Both the position numbers and the translations under genes were made by a program. Positions 33,660 through 42,440 of a stretch of 64,000 nt of DNA are shown here, piece after piece. Each line of letters begins with the position of its first letter. Position 1 is the first letter of the stretch. Source of the DNA: JBJHDF01 sp050486405 (GTDB lineage Bacteria > Pseudomonadota > Gammaproteobacteria > Pseudomonadales > Cellvibrionaceae); contig JBJHDF010000001.1 in assembly GCA_050486405.1 (NCBI GenBank), positions 62,001 through 126,000 of the forward strand, read 5' to 3'. The notes below the pieces were generated by a model, which saw nothing but the letters and a program-made list of their open reading frames with translations, ran no database searches and was not told the DNA's origin.

Positions 33660-34604
33660 TCACACCCCCAACTGGCTGCGCGGATCGAAGGGCATGGTTC
33701 GGGCCATCTCCCGGTAGAGTTCCCGGGCGCGCTCGCTGTCAGCCGGCGGCAAGGCAATACCCAGCACGGCGTAAAGATCCCCCGCCGGCTGACCGGGAAT
33801 ACCTCGCCCCTTCAGACGCAGTTTGTTGCCGGGCCGGCTGCCGGCGGGAACACTCAGATCCACAGCACCACCGGGAGTGGGCACCTTGACCCTGGCGCCC
33901 AAGGCGGCTTCCCAGGGCGCCAGGGGCAGATCCAGATAGAGATCCCGTCCCTCCACCCGGTACAGCGGGTGTGGCTTGAAGTCCACTTCCAGATAGAGGT
34001 CGCCCGCCCCGCCACCACCGATGCCGGGACCACCCTGGCCGCTCAGGCGAATACTCTGGCCAGCCTTGACGCCCTTGGGAATACGAATATTGAGTGTTCT
34101 GCGCTCCTGCCGCACCCGGCCATCGGCATCCACCGCCGGCACCTGCAGCTGAAGCTGCCGGCTGGCACCGTGAAAGGAATCCTCCAGGTCTATGACGATA
34201 CGCAGGTGCTGATCCTCACCCCGGCCGCGAAACCCCGGGCCACGACCCGCCGTCCGGCGAAAGCCACCGCCGAACAGCGACTCGAAGAAATCGCTGTAGG
34301 CCGAGGCATCGGCGCCGGAAAACTCGGCACCGCCGGACTCGAAACCACCGCCCCAGTCCGGCGGTGGCCGGAACTCCTCGCCGCTGCGGTAACCGCTGCC
34401 CAACTGGTCATAGGCGGCGCGCTTTTCCGGGTCCTTGAGCACTTCGTAGGCCTCGCCCACCTCCTTGAACTTCGCTTCCGCGTCCGGCTCCCGATTGACA
34501 TCCGGGTGATACTTGCGCGCCAGCTTGCGGTAGGCCCGCTTGATCTCCTCCTGGCTGGCGCCCCGCGCCAACCCAAGCACCTTGTAGTAGTCTTTGTATT
34601 GCAT
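33660..34604 (-). CDS. cbpA: Curved-DNA-binding DnaJ-like cochaperone CbpA
   Basis: A 314-residue type II J protein. The J domain is at residues about 5-70 with the HPD triad in KYHPDVNREPD. A Gly/Phe-rich linker follows (PPPDWGGGFESGGAEFSGAD), then the two C-terminal beta domains ending in the LPPADSERARELYREMA helix. It has no zinc-finger, unlike DnaJ. It stimulates DnaK and binds DNA. ATG 34604 gives MQYKDYYKVLG, the family start. Its expression is probably linked to cbpM one base downstream. Confidence 0.93.
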   Translation of the reverse strand: MQYKDYYKVLGLARGASQEEIKRAYRKLARKYHPDVNREPDAEAKFKEVGEAYEVLKDPEKRAAYDQLGSGYRSGEEFRPPPDWGGGFESGGAEFSGADASAYSDFFESLFGGGFRRTAGRGPGFRGRGEDQHLRIVIDLEDSFHGASRQLQLQVPAVDADGRVRQERRTLNIRIPKGVKAGQSIRLSGQGGPGIGGGGAGDLYLEVDFKPHPLYRVEGRDLYLDLPLAPWEAALGARVKVPTPGGAVDLSVPAGSRPGNKLRLKGRGIPGQPAGDLYAVLGIALPPADSERARELYREMARTMPFDPRSQLGV

Positions 34605-34754
34605 AACCTGGCTCTTCCGCTGGTCCGGCAAAAGAAAACGTGTAGGAAATCATAACGCAGCCCACGCCAAGGGGCCATAATGGCAATGCAGCCGCTCCGT
34701 CAGGCTGCTATCTTTACAGAAAAGAAGCAAGTCATAGCACAGGAGTCAAGAAGC

Positions 34755-35804
34755 ATGAACCCCCACCGTCGCCACCCAACCGCAAAGCTGACCGCCGCCG
34801 CGCTGCTGTTCAGCTTCTGCACCGGCAACGCCGCCGCCCTGGCACCAACTTCGAATATCGAGATCTACGGCAGCGCGCATCTGGCGGTCAGTTACCTGGA
34901 CGACGGCGAAGACTACAGTGCCCTCAACCTGTCCAGCAACGCCAGCCGCATCGGGTTTCGCACCGGGCACGAATTCAGCCCGGCGCTGCGCGGTGTTATC
35001 CAGATCGAGGGACAGGTCGACCTGGACAGCAACAACAATACCTCCCTCACCAGTCGGGACAGCTACGGCGCCCTGATCGGTAACTGGGGCATGGTTCGTG
35101 CTGGCTATTTTGATACCCCGATGAAAGTCATATCCCGCCGGGTGGACATGTTCAGCAATCAGGTGGGAGATACCCGCAATCTGGTGCGGGACAACTACTC
35201 CGGGTTGCAGGGATTTGATGAGCGTTTCAGGAACGGTATCGGCTACCGCTCACCGAGCATAGACGGGTTTATCATGGATCTGCATTATTCGGTGGAAACC
35301 CAGAGTAACGGCAACGCAGCGAACGACAATCGCAACAGCGCTGTCAGCGCGGCACTGACCTATACCCACGACGGCGCCTATCTGGCACTGGGACACGAGC
35401 GTTGGCGCTTTGCCGAGCACGAGCGGGAAAGGGAGATACTGCGCCTGTCCGGGTACTACGATCTGGGCGATTTTCGGGTCAGCGGCCTGGCGCAACGCAC
35501 CACGGCGCCGGACAACCGCGCCTTGGGCCTGGGTGTGGCATATCGTTTCAGCGGCGCCATCATGCTGAAAAGCCACTACTACCGATTGCAGGCCGAAGAA
35601 TCCGACGAGAGCAGCGATCTGCTGGCACTGGGCGTCGATTACCGCTATGCCACCAATCTTCGTTTCTATATGAACTATGCCCGCATGGCCAACAGGGAAT
35701 GGCAGGCATTGAGTCCCTGGAGAGCCGCCAGCACCCTCGGTCAACCCGGCGCTGCCGGAGAAACCGCCAGCGGACTGGCGCTGGGCACCATTTACACTTT
35801 TTGA
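34755..35804 (+). CDS. Outer-membrane porin (Gram-negative porin family)
   Basis: A 349-residue protein with a signal peptide (AALLFSFCTGNAAALA). The mature start NIEIYGSAHLAVSYLDDGED is the usual first strand of general porins, followed by alternating beta strands (RIGFRTGHEFSPALRGVIQI) and the loop DSYGALIGNWGMVRAGYFDT, typical of loop-3 regions. The last residues LALGTIYTF end in Phe, the outer-membrane insertion signal. It probably forms a 16-stranded diffusion pore. AGGAG precedes the ATG at 34755. It is followed 46 bases later by a receiver-GGDEF gene on the same strand. Confidence 0.88.
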   Translation: MNPHRRHPTAKLTAAALLFSFCTGNAAALAPTSNIEIYGSAHLAVSYLDDGEDYSALNLSSNASRIGFRTGHEFSPALRGVIQIEGQVDLDSNNNTSLTSRDSYGALIGNWGMVRAGYFDTPMKVISRRVDMFSNQVGDTRNLVRDNYSGLQGFDERFRNGIGYRSPSIDGFIMDLHYSVETQSNGNAANDNRNSAVSAALTYTHDGAYLALGHERWRFAEHEREREILRLSGYYDLGDFRVSGLAQRTTAPDNRALGLGVAYRFSGAIMLKSHYYRLQAEESDESSDLLALGVDYRYATNLRFYMNYARMANREWQALSPWRAASTLGQPGAAGETASGLALGTIYTF

Positions 35805-35850
35805 CAGCAGTTTTCAGACGACGGCTTCAAGACAAAAAAGGTAGACAACA

Positions 35851-36966
35851 ATGGGCGACAGCATCGACACCGACAGCCTGCCGAATACCGCCAAGGCGAA
35901 AATACTGGTGGCCGACGACTCAAAAATTGTCAGAGTCACCGCCGCCAAAACTCTGGGCGACAAGTTCGACCTGGTCATGGCGGAGGACGGCGAGGAAGCC
36001 TGGGAAAAATTGTCCACCGACCCGGATATCCAGATGGTGTTTACCGATCTGGGCATGCCCCGTCTGGACGGCTTTGGGTTGATCGAGCGCATTCGTGGCG
36101 CGGAGAACGAGCGAATTCGCAATCAACCCGTCGTGGTGATCACTGGCGCCGCCGAAGATGAAAGCGTCAAACGCAAGGTATTCGAAGTCGGCGCCACGGA
36201 TTTTATCAGCAAGCCCTTCAAAGCCACCGAGCTGGTGGCCCGGGCGGAAGCCCATGTCAGCTATCGCCGGGACAAGGACAGCCTGCAGCAGAGCGTCGAT
36301 GTGGATCTTCTCACCGGAGCGCTGAACGTCAAGGGGCTCCACGAACAGCTGGAACGGGACGTTTCCTTCGTTAACCGGCACGCGGCGAGCCTGGCGATCA
36401 TCATGTTTGAGTTGGACGGATTCGGCAAAATCGCCGACCGGGTCGGCTTGCCCACGGCCGAGCGCATCATCAAGCAGGTGGCCACTACCCTGCTGGGTGC
36501 GGTGCGCAAGGAGGACAGCGTCGGCCGTATTGGCCATGATAAATTCGTACTGATCCTGCCCATGGCAAAAACCGAGGCAGTAACCACCCTGGCCCGACGC
36601 CTGTGCAACCGCGTGGAATCGTTCAAGCTGACCGTGAGCGGCGAAGCCCTGCCCATCACCATGTCTGCCGGCATTTGTGTCGCCATTCGCGGTGAGCAGA
36701 CCAATGCCCGCAACCTGCTGCAATTCGCCGAGCAGGCGTTACGCAACGCCCAGCAACTGGGAGTTGGCGAAATTCAGTTGCTGAAGCAGGAACCCGGCCG
36801 CGCCGAAAAGCCCGAAAAAACTCTTACCATCGACCAACTGCTGGAGACCATTGCTCAAGGCAAGAAAGAAATTACAGACAGCCAACTGAACGCTGCGGTG
36901 CAGCAGCTCTTGCCTCTGGTGGCTTTGATGTCTGCCGAGCAACGACGACAATTGCTGGCCGCATAG
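35851..36966 (+). CDS. Response regulator with a degenerate GGDEF domain
   Basis: A 371-residue protein. The receiver domain (about residues 14-135) is intact: VADDSKIVRV, the phosphorylated Asp in VFTDLGMPRLDGFGL, the VVITGA Thr and the switch Lys in ISKPFKA. Residues about 150-310 have the GGDEF fold (DLLTGALNVKGLHEQL, FELDGF), but the active-site loop reads RIGHDKF in place of RxGGDEF. It therefore probably cannot make c-di-GMP; GTP binding or partner binding may remain. A C-terminal tail of about 60 residues (TIDQLLETIAQGKKEITDSQ) is helical. AAGG precedes ATG. Confidence 0.8.
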   Translation: MGDSIDTDSLPNTAKAKILVADDSKIVRVTAAKTLGDKFDLVMAEDGEEAWEKLSTDPDIQMVFTDLGMPRLDGFGLIERIRGAENERIRNQPVVVITGAAEDESVKRKVFEVGATDFISKPFKATELVARAEAHVSYRRDKDSLQQSVDVDLLTGALNVKGLHEQLERDVSFVNRHAASLAIIMFELDGFGKIADRVGLPTAERIIKQVATTLLGAVRKEDSVGRIGHDKFVLILPMAKTEAVTTLARRLCNRVESFKLTVSGEALPITMSAGICVAIRGEQTNARNLLQFAEQALRNAQQLGVGEIQLLKQEPGRAEKPEKTLTIDQLLETIAQGKKEITDSQLNAAVQQLLPLVALMSAEQRRQLLAA

Positions 36967-37032
36967 CCCGTCACCCAATTGGCACCGGGCATATCCACCA
37001 GCGCTTGGGCATTTTCGGTGATTGTGGTGTAG

Positions 37033-37602
37033 TCACTGGTGCGGAGGAGAAGTGGGTTTACCGGTAAAGGTAACTGACTCCACAAAACGCCGATAGCAGT
37101 CCCAGGGCAAATCTTCCACCGCCAACTCGCCGGGCCTTGCGGGGTAGATCAGGTGGGCAATGACGATGTAGTCGTCAAAAAGAATATTGGTGGCAATCAT
37201 CAACGCCTTGGATTCGTCGGAGGTAACTCCGCGAAAGGCCGTCCGCCCATTCACTTCGATGTCTTCAGCCAGAAGCACCTGGTTGCCCACGGATTCCATG
37301 GTGGTCTGGTAGGCCCTGCGCGTGGCCGCCAGAAACCGCTCCCCATCCCGACCGGAACCGATGGCGTTGTGCACTTCAACCCGATAGTCACCGCTCGCTC
37401 TCCACCCGCCCCGGCGCGAGGTGAAGCCCACCGTAGTGGTTTCTTCCCGCACCGCAGGGTTTTCGATGCAATGCAGCGGCGCGCTGACCTGAAACGGACG
37501 ATCCGGAAACCGGTAGACGCCCTGATCATCAAGCCGGACCGCGGGCGAACCGGCGCAGGCCAGTAGTGCCAGTGTGGTAACAATCAGCAGATGACGATGC
37601 AT
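37033..37602 (-). CDS. Hypothetical lipoprotein
   Basis: A 189-residue protein with a short lipoprotein signal (LIVTTLALLACAG). The mature part contains FTSRRGGWRASGDYRVEVHN and a conserved-looking WDCYRRFVESVTF end. I know no family. It is followed on the left by the end of the receiver-GGDEF gene in the opposite direction, with a short gap that holds nothing I can support. It and the next two genes run the same way but are separated by gaps of about 21 and 94 bases. Confidence 0.6.
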   Translation of the reverse strand: MHRHLLIVTTLALLACAGSPAVRLDDQGVYRFPDRPFQVSAPLHCIENPAVREETTTVGFTSRRGGWRASGDYRVEVHNAIGSGRDGERFLAATRRAYQTTMESVGNQVLLAEDIEVNGRTAFRGVTSDESKALMIATNILFDDYIVIAHLIYPARPGELAVEDLPWDCYRRFVESVTFTGKPTSPPHQ

Positions 37603-37623
37603 GTATATCCTGTTAAACCGTTG

Positions 37624-38040
37624 TCATATCTGCCGCGAGAAGCCGGTCTTTTCGGCTGGCCTGGCCGGTGTTTTTTCGGCCTTGATCAGCTTGACCTTCA
37701 TCAGCACCACCCCGGCAAGCACCGCAATAGAGGCAACTCCGAGGATCGGGCCCAGAATGGCGTCGGACACATGCCGACCGTAGAGCAGAAACAGACAGAT
37801 GACGATCACCAGCGTACCGAGCTGGTGGCAATAGAACTGGATCTGTCCCAGACGACCGATAGGCCCGCTGAGCCACAGCTTGTAACAGACCGCATAGGCA
37901 AAAGTGACCACAAAGCCGATCAGGAGAATGTGCGCATGGGTAACGTGTTGAATATGGTTTTTGCTGGCGGCCATGTAAATACCCAGCAGCATACCCAGTA
38001 TGGCGTAGCCGAAGGCGGTCATCAGGTATTTCTTATCCAT
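37624..38040 (-). CDS. Small His-rich membrane protein (cbb3 oxidase subunit I-like)
   Basis: A 138-residue protein with four membrane helices. Conserved-looking His residues lie in HIQHVTHAHILLIGFVV and in FYCHQLGTLVIVICLFLLYG. This HxxHAH plus CHQLG pattern recalls the N-terminal helices of haem-copper oxidase subunit I and the small stand-alone relatives sometimes annotated as cbb3-type subunit I-like. It may bind haem or be a structural relic. ATG 38040 is used; a GTG three codons earlier is possible. No other oxidase gene is adjacent. Confidence 0.55.
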   Translation of the reverse strand: MDKKYLMTAFGYAILGMLLGIYMAASKNHIQHVTHAHILLIGFVVTFAYAVCYKLWLSGPIGRLGQIQFYCHQLGTLVIVICLFLLYGRHVSDAILGPILGVASIAVLAGVVLMKVKLIKAEKTPARPAEKTGFSRQI

Positions 38041-38134
38041 TGTCTGCACTGCACACCCCCAGGGAAGTTTGATTGGTTGTTCCGCGACAGCGCCGGCCAT
38101 GATAGACCAGCCCCCGGGACTGTGACAAGGACTG

Positions 38135-38689
38135 CTAGCGTGGCTCCGCCTCCAGAATACCGGTGGCCCTGCCGTCCAGGCTCTCGGTGTTTTTTTCGCT
38201 CCAGTACTGGGCGACGCCCTCCTGCCCCTTGGTCTCAGCCCACTTCTTAAGGGTGGTCCGCTCCCCCTGATATTGGTAGTGGGGTACCGCAAAGCCGCAG
38301 GACGTCTGCACCAGATCCAGGTGCAGGAGGAAGATCTGGCGCGCACCGGCAATTTCCGGAAACATCCCGACAGACTCCTGCCACGCCGCATCCCGGGGAT
38401 GAATAACGTCAGCCTCGCCGTACAACCGCAGGATCAAAGGCTGTTTGTCGAAGGAGCAGAACATCACCGTCATGCGCCGGTTTTCCAGCACATGGGCGGC
38501 GGTTTCGTTGCCGCTACCGGTCAGGTTCAGCCAGGCAACCTGATTCGGGTTCACAATGCGAAAGCTGTCCATGCCCTTGGGGGACACATTGACCCTGCCT
38601 TCGGCGCCCGCCGTACCCACAAAGTACAGATGCTGCGCCTGGATAAACTCCATATGCTCCGACTGCAATTCGTCAAATCGTTTGGCCAC
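38135..38689 (-). CDS. Pyridoxamine 5'-phosphate oxidase-like flavoprotein
   Basis: A 184-residue protein of the PNPOx-like split-barrel family: FVGTAGAEGRVNVSPKGMDS at about residues 25-45, then VAWLNLTGSGNETAAHVLEN with the usual phosphate-contact region, and RMTVMFCSFDKQPLILRLYG. Members bind FMN or F420 and act on varied small substrates; a role in pyridoxal phosphate synthesis is not implied. A strong hairpin lies just upstream of its start. It is a single-gene unit. Confidence 0.8.
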   Translation of the reverse strand: MAKRFDELQSEHMEFIQAQHLYFVGTAGAEGRVNVSPKGMDSFRIVNPNQVAWLNLTGSGNETAAHVLENRRMTVMFCSFDKQPLILRLYGEADVIHPRDAAWQESVGMFPEIAGARQIFLLHLDLVQTSCGFAVPHYQYQGERTTLKKWAETKGQEGVAQYWSEKNTESLDGRATGILEAEPR

Positions 38690-38710
38690 ACTCGCTCCTG
38701 CTGGTTGACG

Positions 38711-38747
38711 CAGAACCCGGCTCGACCAGCCGTCGAGCCGGGTTCTG
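38711..38747. terminator. Perfect 16-bp hairpin between the LamG remnant and the flavoprotein gene
   Basis: CAGAACCCGGCTCGAC (38711-38726) pairs with GTCGAGCCGGGTTCTG (38732-38747) around a five-base loop. It directly follows the stop of the minus-strand LamG frame, so it is well placed as that transcript's terminator, although no T run follows. Confidence 0.6.
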
Positions 38748-38749
38748 GT

Positions 38750-39241
38750 TCAGGGGGTATCGAACGTCAATGTTCCCACGATCACACCGTGATGTACACC
38801 AAGGGCGTCACTGGCGTCTTCGTTCAAAGACCAGACCGCCACCAGACCCGCCTGGGGTTCGGTCAGAGCGAAGTTCATGGTGCTTGCTATATCCTCCTCC
38901 GTCCGCGCTACGTTCCACAAGCGAATTTCCGTCAAACGTCCGCTAATGGAAACATCCCAGTGGGCATCGTTGGCGATACGAACCGGCAACTCGTTGGTCG
39001 CCAATAAACCTTCGTCATCAAACTCGTTCACCAATACGCCGTTGATGTAGTGTCGCACCACACTGGCGTCTGCGGTCACCGCCCAGTGAACCCAGTCCCC
39101 CGGCACCAGGGTACCGGCATCGTTGGCAGAACCAAGGCCGCGGGCATAAAAACGTAGCAGCCCGCATTCACCGACCCAGTAGGCCGTCAGGTATCCCTTG
39201 CCAATAAGGCTGCCACTTTGTATACGATGCTCCTGGCCCAA
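38750..39241 (-). pseudogene. LamG/concanavalin-like domain fragment lacking its N-terminus
   Basis: About 160 residues of a LamG-type beta sandwich are visible: SGSLIGKGYLTAYWVGECGL, then DWVHWAVTADASVVRHYING, then EIRLWNVARTEEDIASTMNF. Complete proteins of this type begin with a signal peptide and more domain sequence. Here the frame opens directly behind the ppc stop, in the same reading frame, with only a weak TTG at 39241. I read it as the 3' remnant of a secreted lectin-like gene left when ppc came to lie upstream. It could be expressed at low level. Confidence 0.55.
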
Positions 39242-39250
39242 ATGAGAAAT

Positions 39251-41902
39251 TTATCCGGTATTGCGCATCCCCGCCGCTATGCCCGCCATGGTCACTTTCA
39301 GCGCCCGCTCCAGATCTTCACTGAAGGGCTGGCCCGAGCGATGGCGACGCAGCAGTTCCGCCTGCAGGTAGTTGAGCGGATCCACATAGGGTTTGCGCAC
39401 CCCGAGGGTCTGCTGCAGCACCGGGTCGCTGGCCAGCAGACTGTCCTGCTGTTTGATGTTGTTGATCACCTGCTCCAGCGCCTGCAGATCGTCGCGCAGT
39501 TGCCGGCCCAGGCCGCGCAACTCCTCGGGCACCAGTTGTTGCTCGTAGTAGGCACAGATGGGGCCGTCGGCCTTGCCGATCACCATTTCCAGCAGGTCGA
39601 TAAAACTGGAGAAGAAGGGCCAGTTGGCGAGCATGTCACTCAGGGTATCCGGCGCCGTGGCCAGGCCGTGTTCCAGCGCCTGACGGGTGCCAAGCCAGGC
39701 AGGCAGATTGAGGCGAACCTGGGTCCAGGCGAAGACCCAGGGAATGGCGCGCAGACTTTCCACGCCACCGCTGGCCTTGCGCTTGGCCGGCCGGCTGCCC
39801 AGCGCCAGCAGGTTGAGCTCCTGCTCCGGCGTGAGACTGCGAAAGTATTCCACAAACTGGGGATGACCACGGACTATGTCGCGATAGGCCTGCAGGCTGC
39901 TGGCGGCCATGGCCTCGATGAGCTCACGCCATTCCTGCGCCGGAGCCGCGTGGGGCTCCAGGGTGGCGTGCAGGGTGGCCGCCACATAGGAGGAAAAGTT
40001 GCTGAACGCCACCCGGGGCAGACCGAACTTGTAGCGGATCATCTCGCCCTGTTCGGTGACGCGAATACAGCCGCGCACCGACCCCGGCGGCTGCGAGGCC
40101 ATGGCCTTTTCAACCGGGCCGCCGCCGCGCCCCACGGTGCCACCGCGACCGTGAAACAGCACCAGTCGCACCCGGTGCTGCTCGGCCAGTGCCACCAGAT
40201 TTTCCTGGGCCTTGTACTGGGCCCAGGTGGCGGTGAACTTGCCGGCGTCCTTGGCGGAATCCGAGTAGCCGATCATTACTGTCTGCTCGCCGCTGGTGTA
40301 GTGCTGATACCAGGGCATCTGCCAGAGCGAACCCATGACATCCGGCGCGCGATCCAGATCATCCAGGGTTTCAAACAGCGGCACTATGGGCATGGTCCAC
40401 TGCATGCCGCACTCCTTGAGCAGCAGCGCCACCGCCAGCACGTCGGACGCCTGCCGCGCCATGGAGATGACGTAGTGGGACAGGGTTTCGCGGGGTTCCG
40501 CGGCAATGGTGCGGCAGGTGGCCAGCACCTCCGCCGACTCCTCGCTTACCGGCCACACGGCAGGCAGCAATGGCCGCTTGCTCTCCAGTTGTTCCAGCAG
40601 GAAGGCCCGGCGCTGCTCCTCATCCCACTGGCGATAACTGCCCAGGTCCAGATAGCGGGTCAGTTCGTCCAGCACCTGCACATGGCGATCGCCATCCTGG
40701 CGAATATCCAGCGGCGACAGATTGATGCCGAAACAGTGAATGCGACGGATAGTATCCATCAGCGGGCCGTTCGCCACATGCTGCAACCCCGTCTCCTGCA
40801 GGGAGCGATAACACAGCATCAGGGGACCGAGCAGATCCTCGCGGCAGGTGATCACTGCGTCAGTGACTTCCGGGTTGCGGCCGCGCAGGCACAGCTCTGT
40901 CCACTCCAGGGTGGCATCCAGCCTGACCCGCAGTTGCGCCAGCAATGCCCGGTAGGGCGTGCTGCTGTCGGGAACCTGTTGTGCCAGTTCGTCGCTGGCC
41001 CCGTGCATGCTCAGATCTCCGCCCAGCGCGGTGATGTCCCGCCGGTAGAGTTCCGCCGCCATCCAGCGGCCCAGCAACAAGACTTCGCGGGTAACCTTGT
41101 GGGTGACATTGGGATTGCCGTCCCGGTCGCCGCCCATCCAGGAATAGAAACCCAACGGTTGCAGATCCACCGGCAGACACTGATCCAGGTGGCGGCAACA
41201 GAGGCGATCCAGGTGACGGATGAAATCCGGTACCGCCTGCCAGAGGCTGTTCTCGATAACGGCAAAACCCCACTTGGCTTCGTCCACCACGCTGGGGCGC
41301 TGGGCGCGGATTTCGTCGGTGCTCCAGATTTCCTCCACCAGCCGGTGCAGCCGGCCTCGGTGCTTGTCCATCTCATAGGTGCGCAGATTGCCGCGCTGAC
41401 GATCCACCAGGGTGTTGACGATCTGGTCGTATTTGCGGATCAGGGTGCGCCGGGTGACTTCCGTGGGATGGGCGGTGAGCACCAGATCTATGCGCAGATC
41501 GCGAATCACCTCCGCCAGCCGCTCCTTGCCGTAGCGGGCCGAGTAGTCCAGCAACATGGCCTGCAAATTGTCCCGGGGTTCGGCCCCGGCACTGCTGAAG
41601 TACTCCATTTCCGCGATATTGGCCAGATTGAGAAACTGATTGAAGGCCCGCACTATGGGCAGGATATCGGCGTCGTCCAGTTCGCCCAACATTGCTACCA
41701 GCGGCTGATAATCACCGGATTCAGAGCGGTGAATGGCCTTGCCCAGTTTGCGGATGTTCTCCACCTTGGCAAAGCGTTCGGCGCCCTCCTGGTCCCGCAG
41801 AATTTCTCCCAGCAGCTCGCCCAACAGGCGTACATTGTCGCGCAGGGTTTCCGGCAGTGGCCTCTCAGCATTGCCCGCTTGCGGCTTGTGCTCTTCGCTC
41901 AT
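39251..41902 (-). CDS. ppc: Phosphoenolpyruvate carboxylase
   Basis: An 883-residue protein, the normal length. Active-site regions are seen: the catalytic His in LTAHPTEVTRRTLI, the GYSDSAKDAGKFTATWAQY Lys/Arg loop, FHGRGGTVGRGGGP, and the C-terminal GMRNTG end that closes the active site. It carboxylates PEP to oxaloacetate to refill the TCA cycle. ATG 41902 has GAGGT upstream; the frame is open 18 codons further but overlaps the NADAR gene. It lies 10 bases after that gene and may be co-transcribed. Confidence 0.97.
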   Translation of the reverse strand: MSEEHKPQAGNAERPLPETLRDNVRLLGELLGEILRDQEGAERFAKVENIRKLGKAIHRSESGDYQPLVAMLGELDDADILPIVRAFNQFLNLANIAEMEYFSSAGAEPRDNLQAMLLDYSARYGKERLAEVIRDLRIDLVLTAHPTEVTRRTLIRKYDQIVNTLVDRQRGNLRTYEMDKHRGRLHRLVEEIWSTDEIRAQRPSVVDEAKWGFAVIENSLWQAVPDFIRHLDRLCCRHLDQCLPVDLQPLGFYSWMGGDRDGNPNVTHKVTREVLLLGRWMAAELYRRDITALGGDLSMHGASDELAQQVPDSSTPYRALLAQLRVRLDATLEWTELCLRGRNPEVTDAVITCREDLLGPLMLCYRSLQETGLQHVANGPLMDTIRRIHCFGINLSPLDIRQDGDRHVQVLDELTRYLDLGSYRQWDEEQRRAFLLEQLESKRPLLPAVWPVSEESAEVLATCRTIAAEPRETLSHYVISMARQASDVLAVALLLKECGMQWTMPIVPLFETLDDLDRAPDVMGSLWQMPWYQHYTSGEQTVMIGYSDSAKDAGKFTATWAQYKAQENLVALAEQHRVRLVLFHGRGGTVGRGGGPVEKAMASQPPGSVRGCIRVTEQGEMIRYKFGLPRVAFSNFSSYVAATLHATLEPHAAPAQEWRELIEAMAASSLQAYRDIVRGHPQFVEYFRSLTPEQELNLLALGSRPAKRKASGGVESLRAIPWVFAWTQVRLNLPAWLGTRQALEHGLATAPDTLSDMLANWPFFSSFIDLLEMVIGKADGPICAYYEQQLVPEELRGLGRQLRDDLQALEQVINNIKQQDSLLASDPVLQQTLGVRKPYVDPLNYLQAELLRRHRSGQPFSEDLERALKVTMAGIAAGMRNTG

Positions 41903-41912
41903 AGTCAGTACC

Positions 41913-42392
41913 TCAATTACGTTGCAGTGCTTCGTCACGCAGTTTTCTGCGCACATCCATCAACACTTTGCCGTAGTGGTTTTCACCGCGCTGATCCCGG
42001 CCTATACCCCAAAAATAGTCGTACAGGGAAACCTCCACTATGTTGCGCTCACCGGTGGCCAGCAGCGCTTCGGCGAAATCCGGCCAGGCGCGGCACTGGG
42101 TGTAAATGGCCCGGGTCATGGCCACCGCCCGAACCTTGGGCCAGTCGCGCCGCGGACGCTTGAGCCAGCCGCGACCGCGCTTGCGGGCCAGCTCGACCGT
42201 CTCGGCCCGGCGGATGGATTCGGCGCGGAACTGACCCGGGTATTTCATGGCTTGGTAGTAATGCTCGGCAGTGGGCCAGCGGTAACCGTCCAGGTCGAAG
42301 GGTCGCTCGATGGCGCAGCCGAGAAACTCATCGGGCTGCAGCCGCGATATCTTCACCGCCGAGTCGTCCAGCGGCGTGGATAAAAAAACCAT
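41913..42392 (-). CDS. NADAR-domain protein (YbiA-like)
   Basis: A 159-residue protein with the NADAR family core: GYRWPTAEHYYQAMKYPGQF and RNIVEVSLYDYFWGIGRDQR, ending GENHYGKVLMDVRRKLRDE. Family members cleave an N-glycosidic bond in riboflavin-precursor or ADP-ribose-type compounds. Whether this one acts on ADP-ribosylated DNA or on damaged riboflavin intermediates cannot be told. It is upstream of ppc on the same strand with a 10-base gap. Confidence 0.85.
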   Translation of the reverse strand: MVFLSTPLDDSAVKISRLQPDEFLGCAIERPFDLDGYRWPTAEHYYQAMKYPGQFRAESIRRAETVELARKRGRGWLKRPRRDWPKVRAVAMTRAIYTQCRAWPDFAEALLATGERNIVEVSLYDYFWGIGRDQRGENHYGKVLMDVRRKLRDEALQRN

Positions 42393-42440
42393 GTGTGTAG
42401 CCTGTGGTTGTCGTTTCTGGCACCGATTAGTGTACCAAAT

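Noticed and set aside
36967..37085. Protein-like stretch on the minus strand with SDYTTITENAQALVDMPGAN
   Set aside because: It has no start, no ribosome site and no family that I recognise, and it overlaps the ends of two convergent genes. It may be chance.
38711..38747. Treating the 16-bp hairpin as half of an insertion-sequence end
   Set aside because: No second copy, target duplication or transposase nearby; its position after a stop codon fits a terminator better.
39218..42163. A 981-codon open frame opposite ppc
   Set aside because: ppc on the other strand carries all catalytic motifs over its full length; this frame has none and spans two minus-strand genes.
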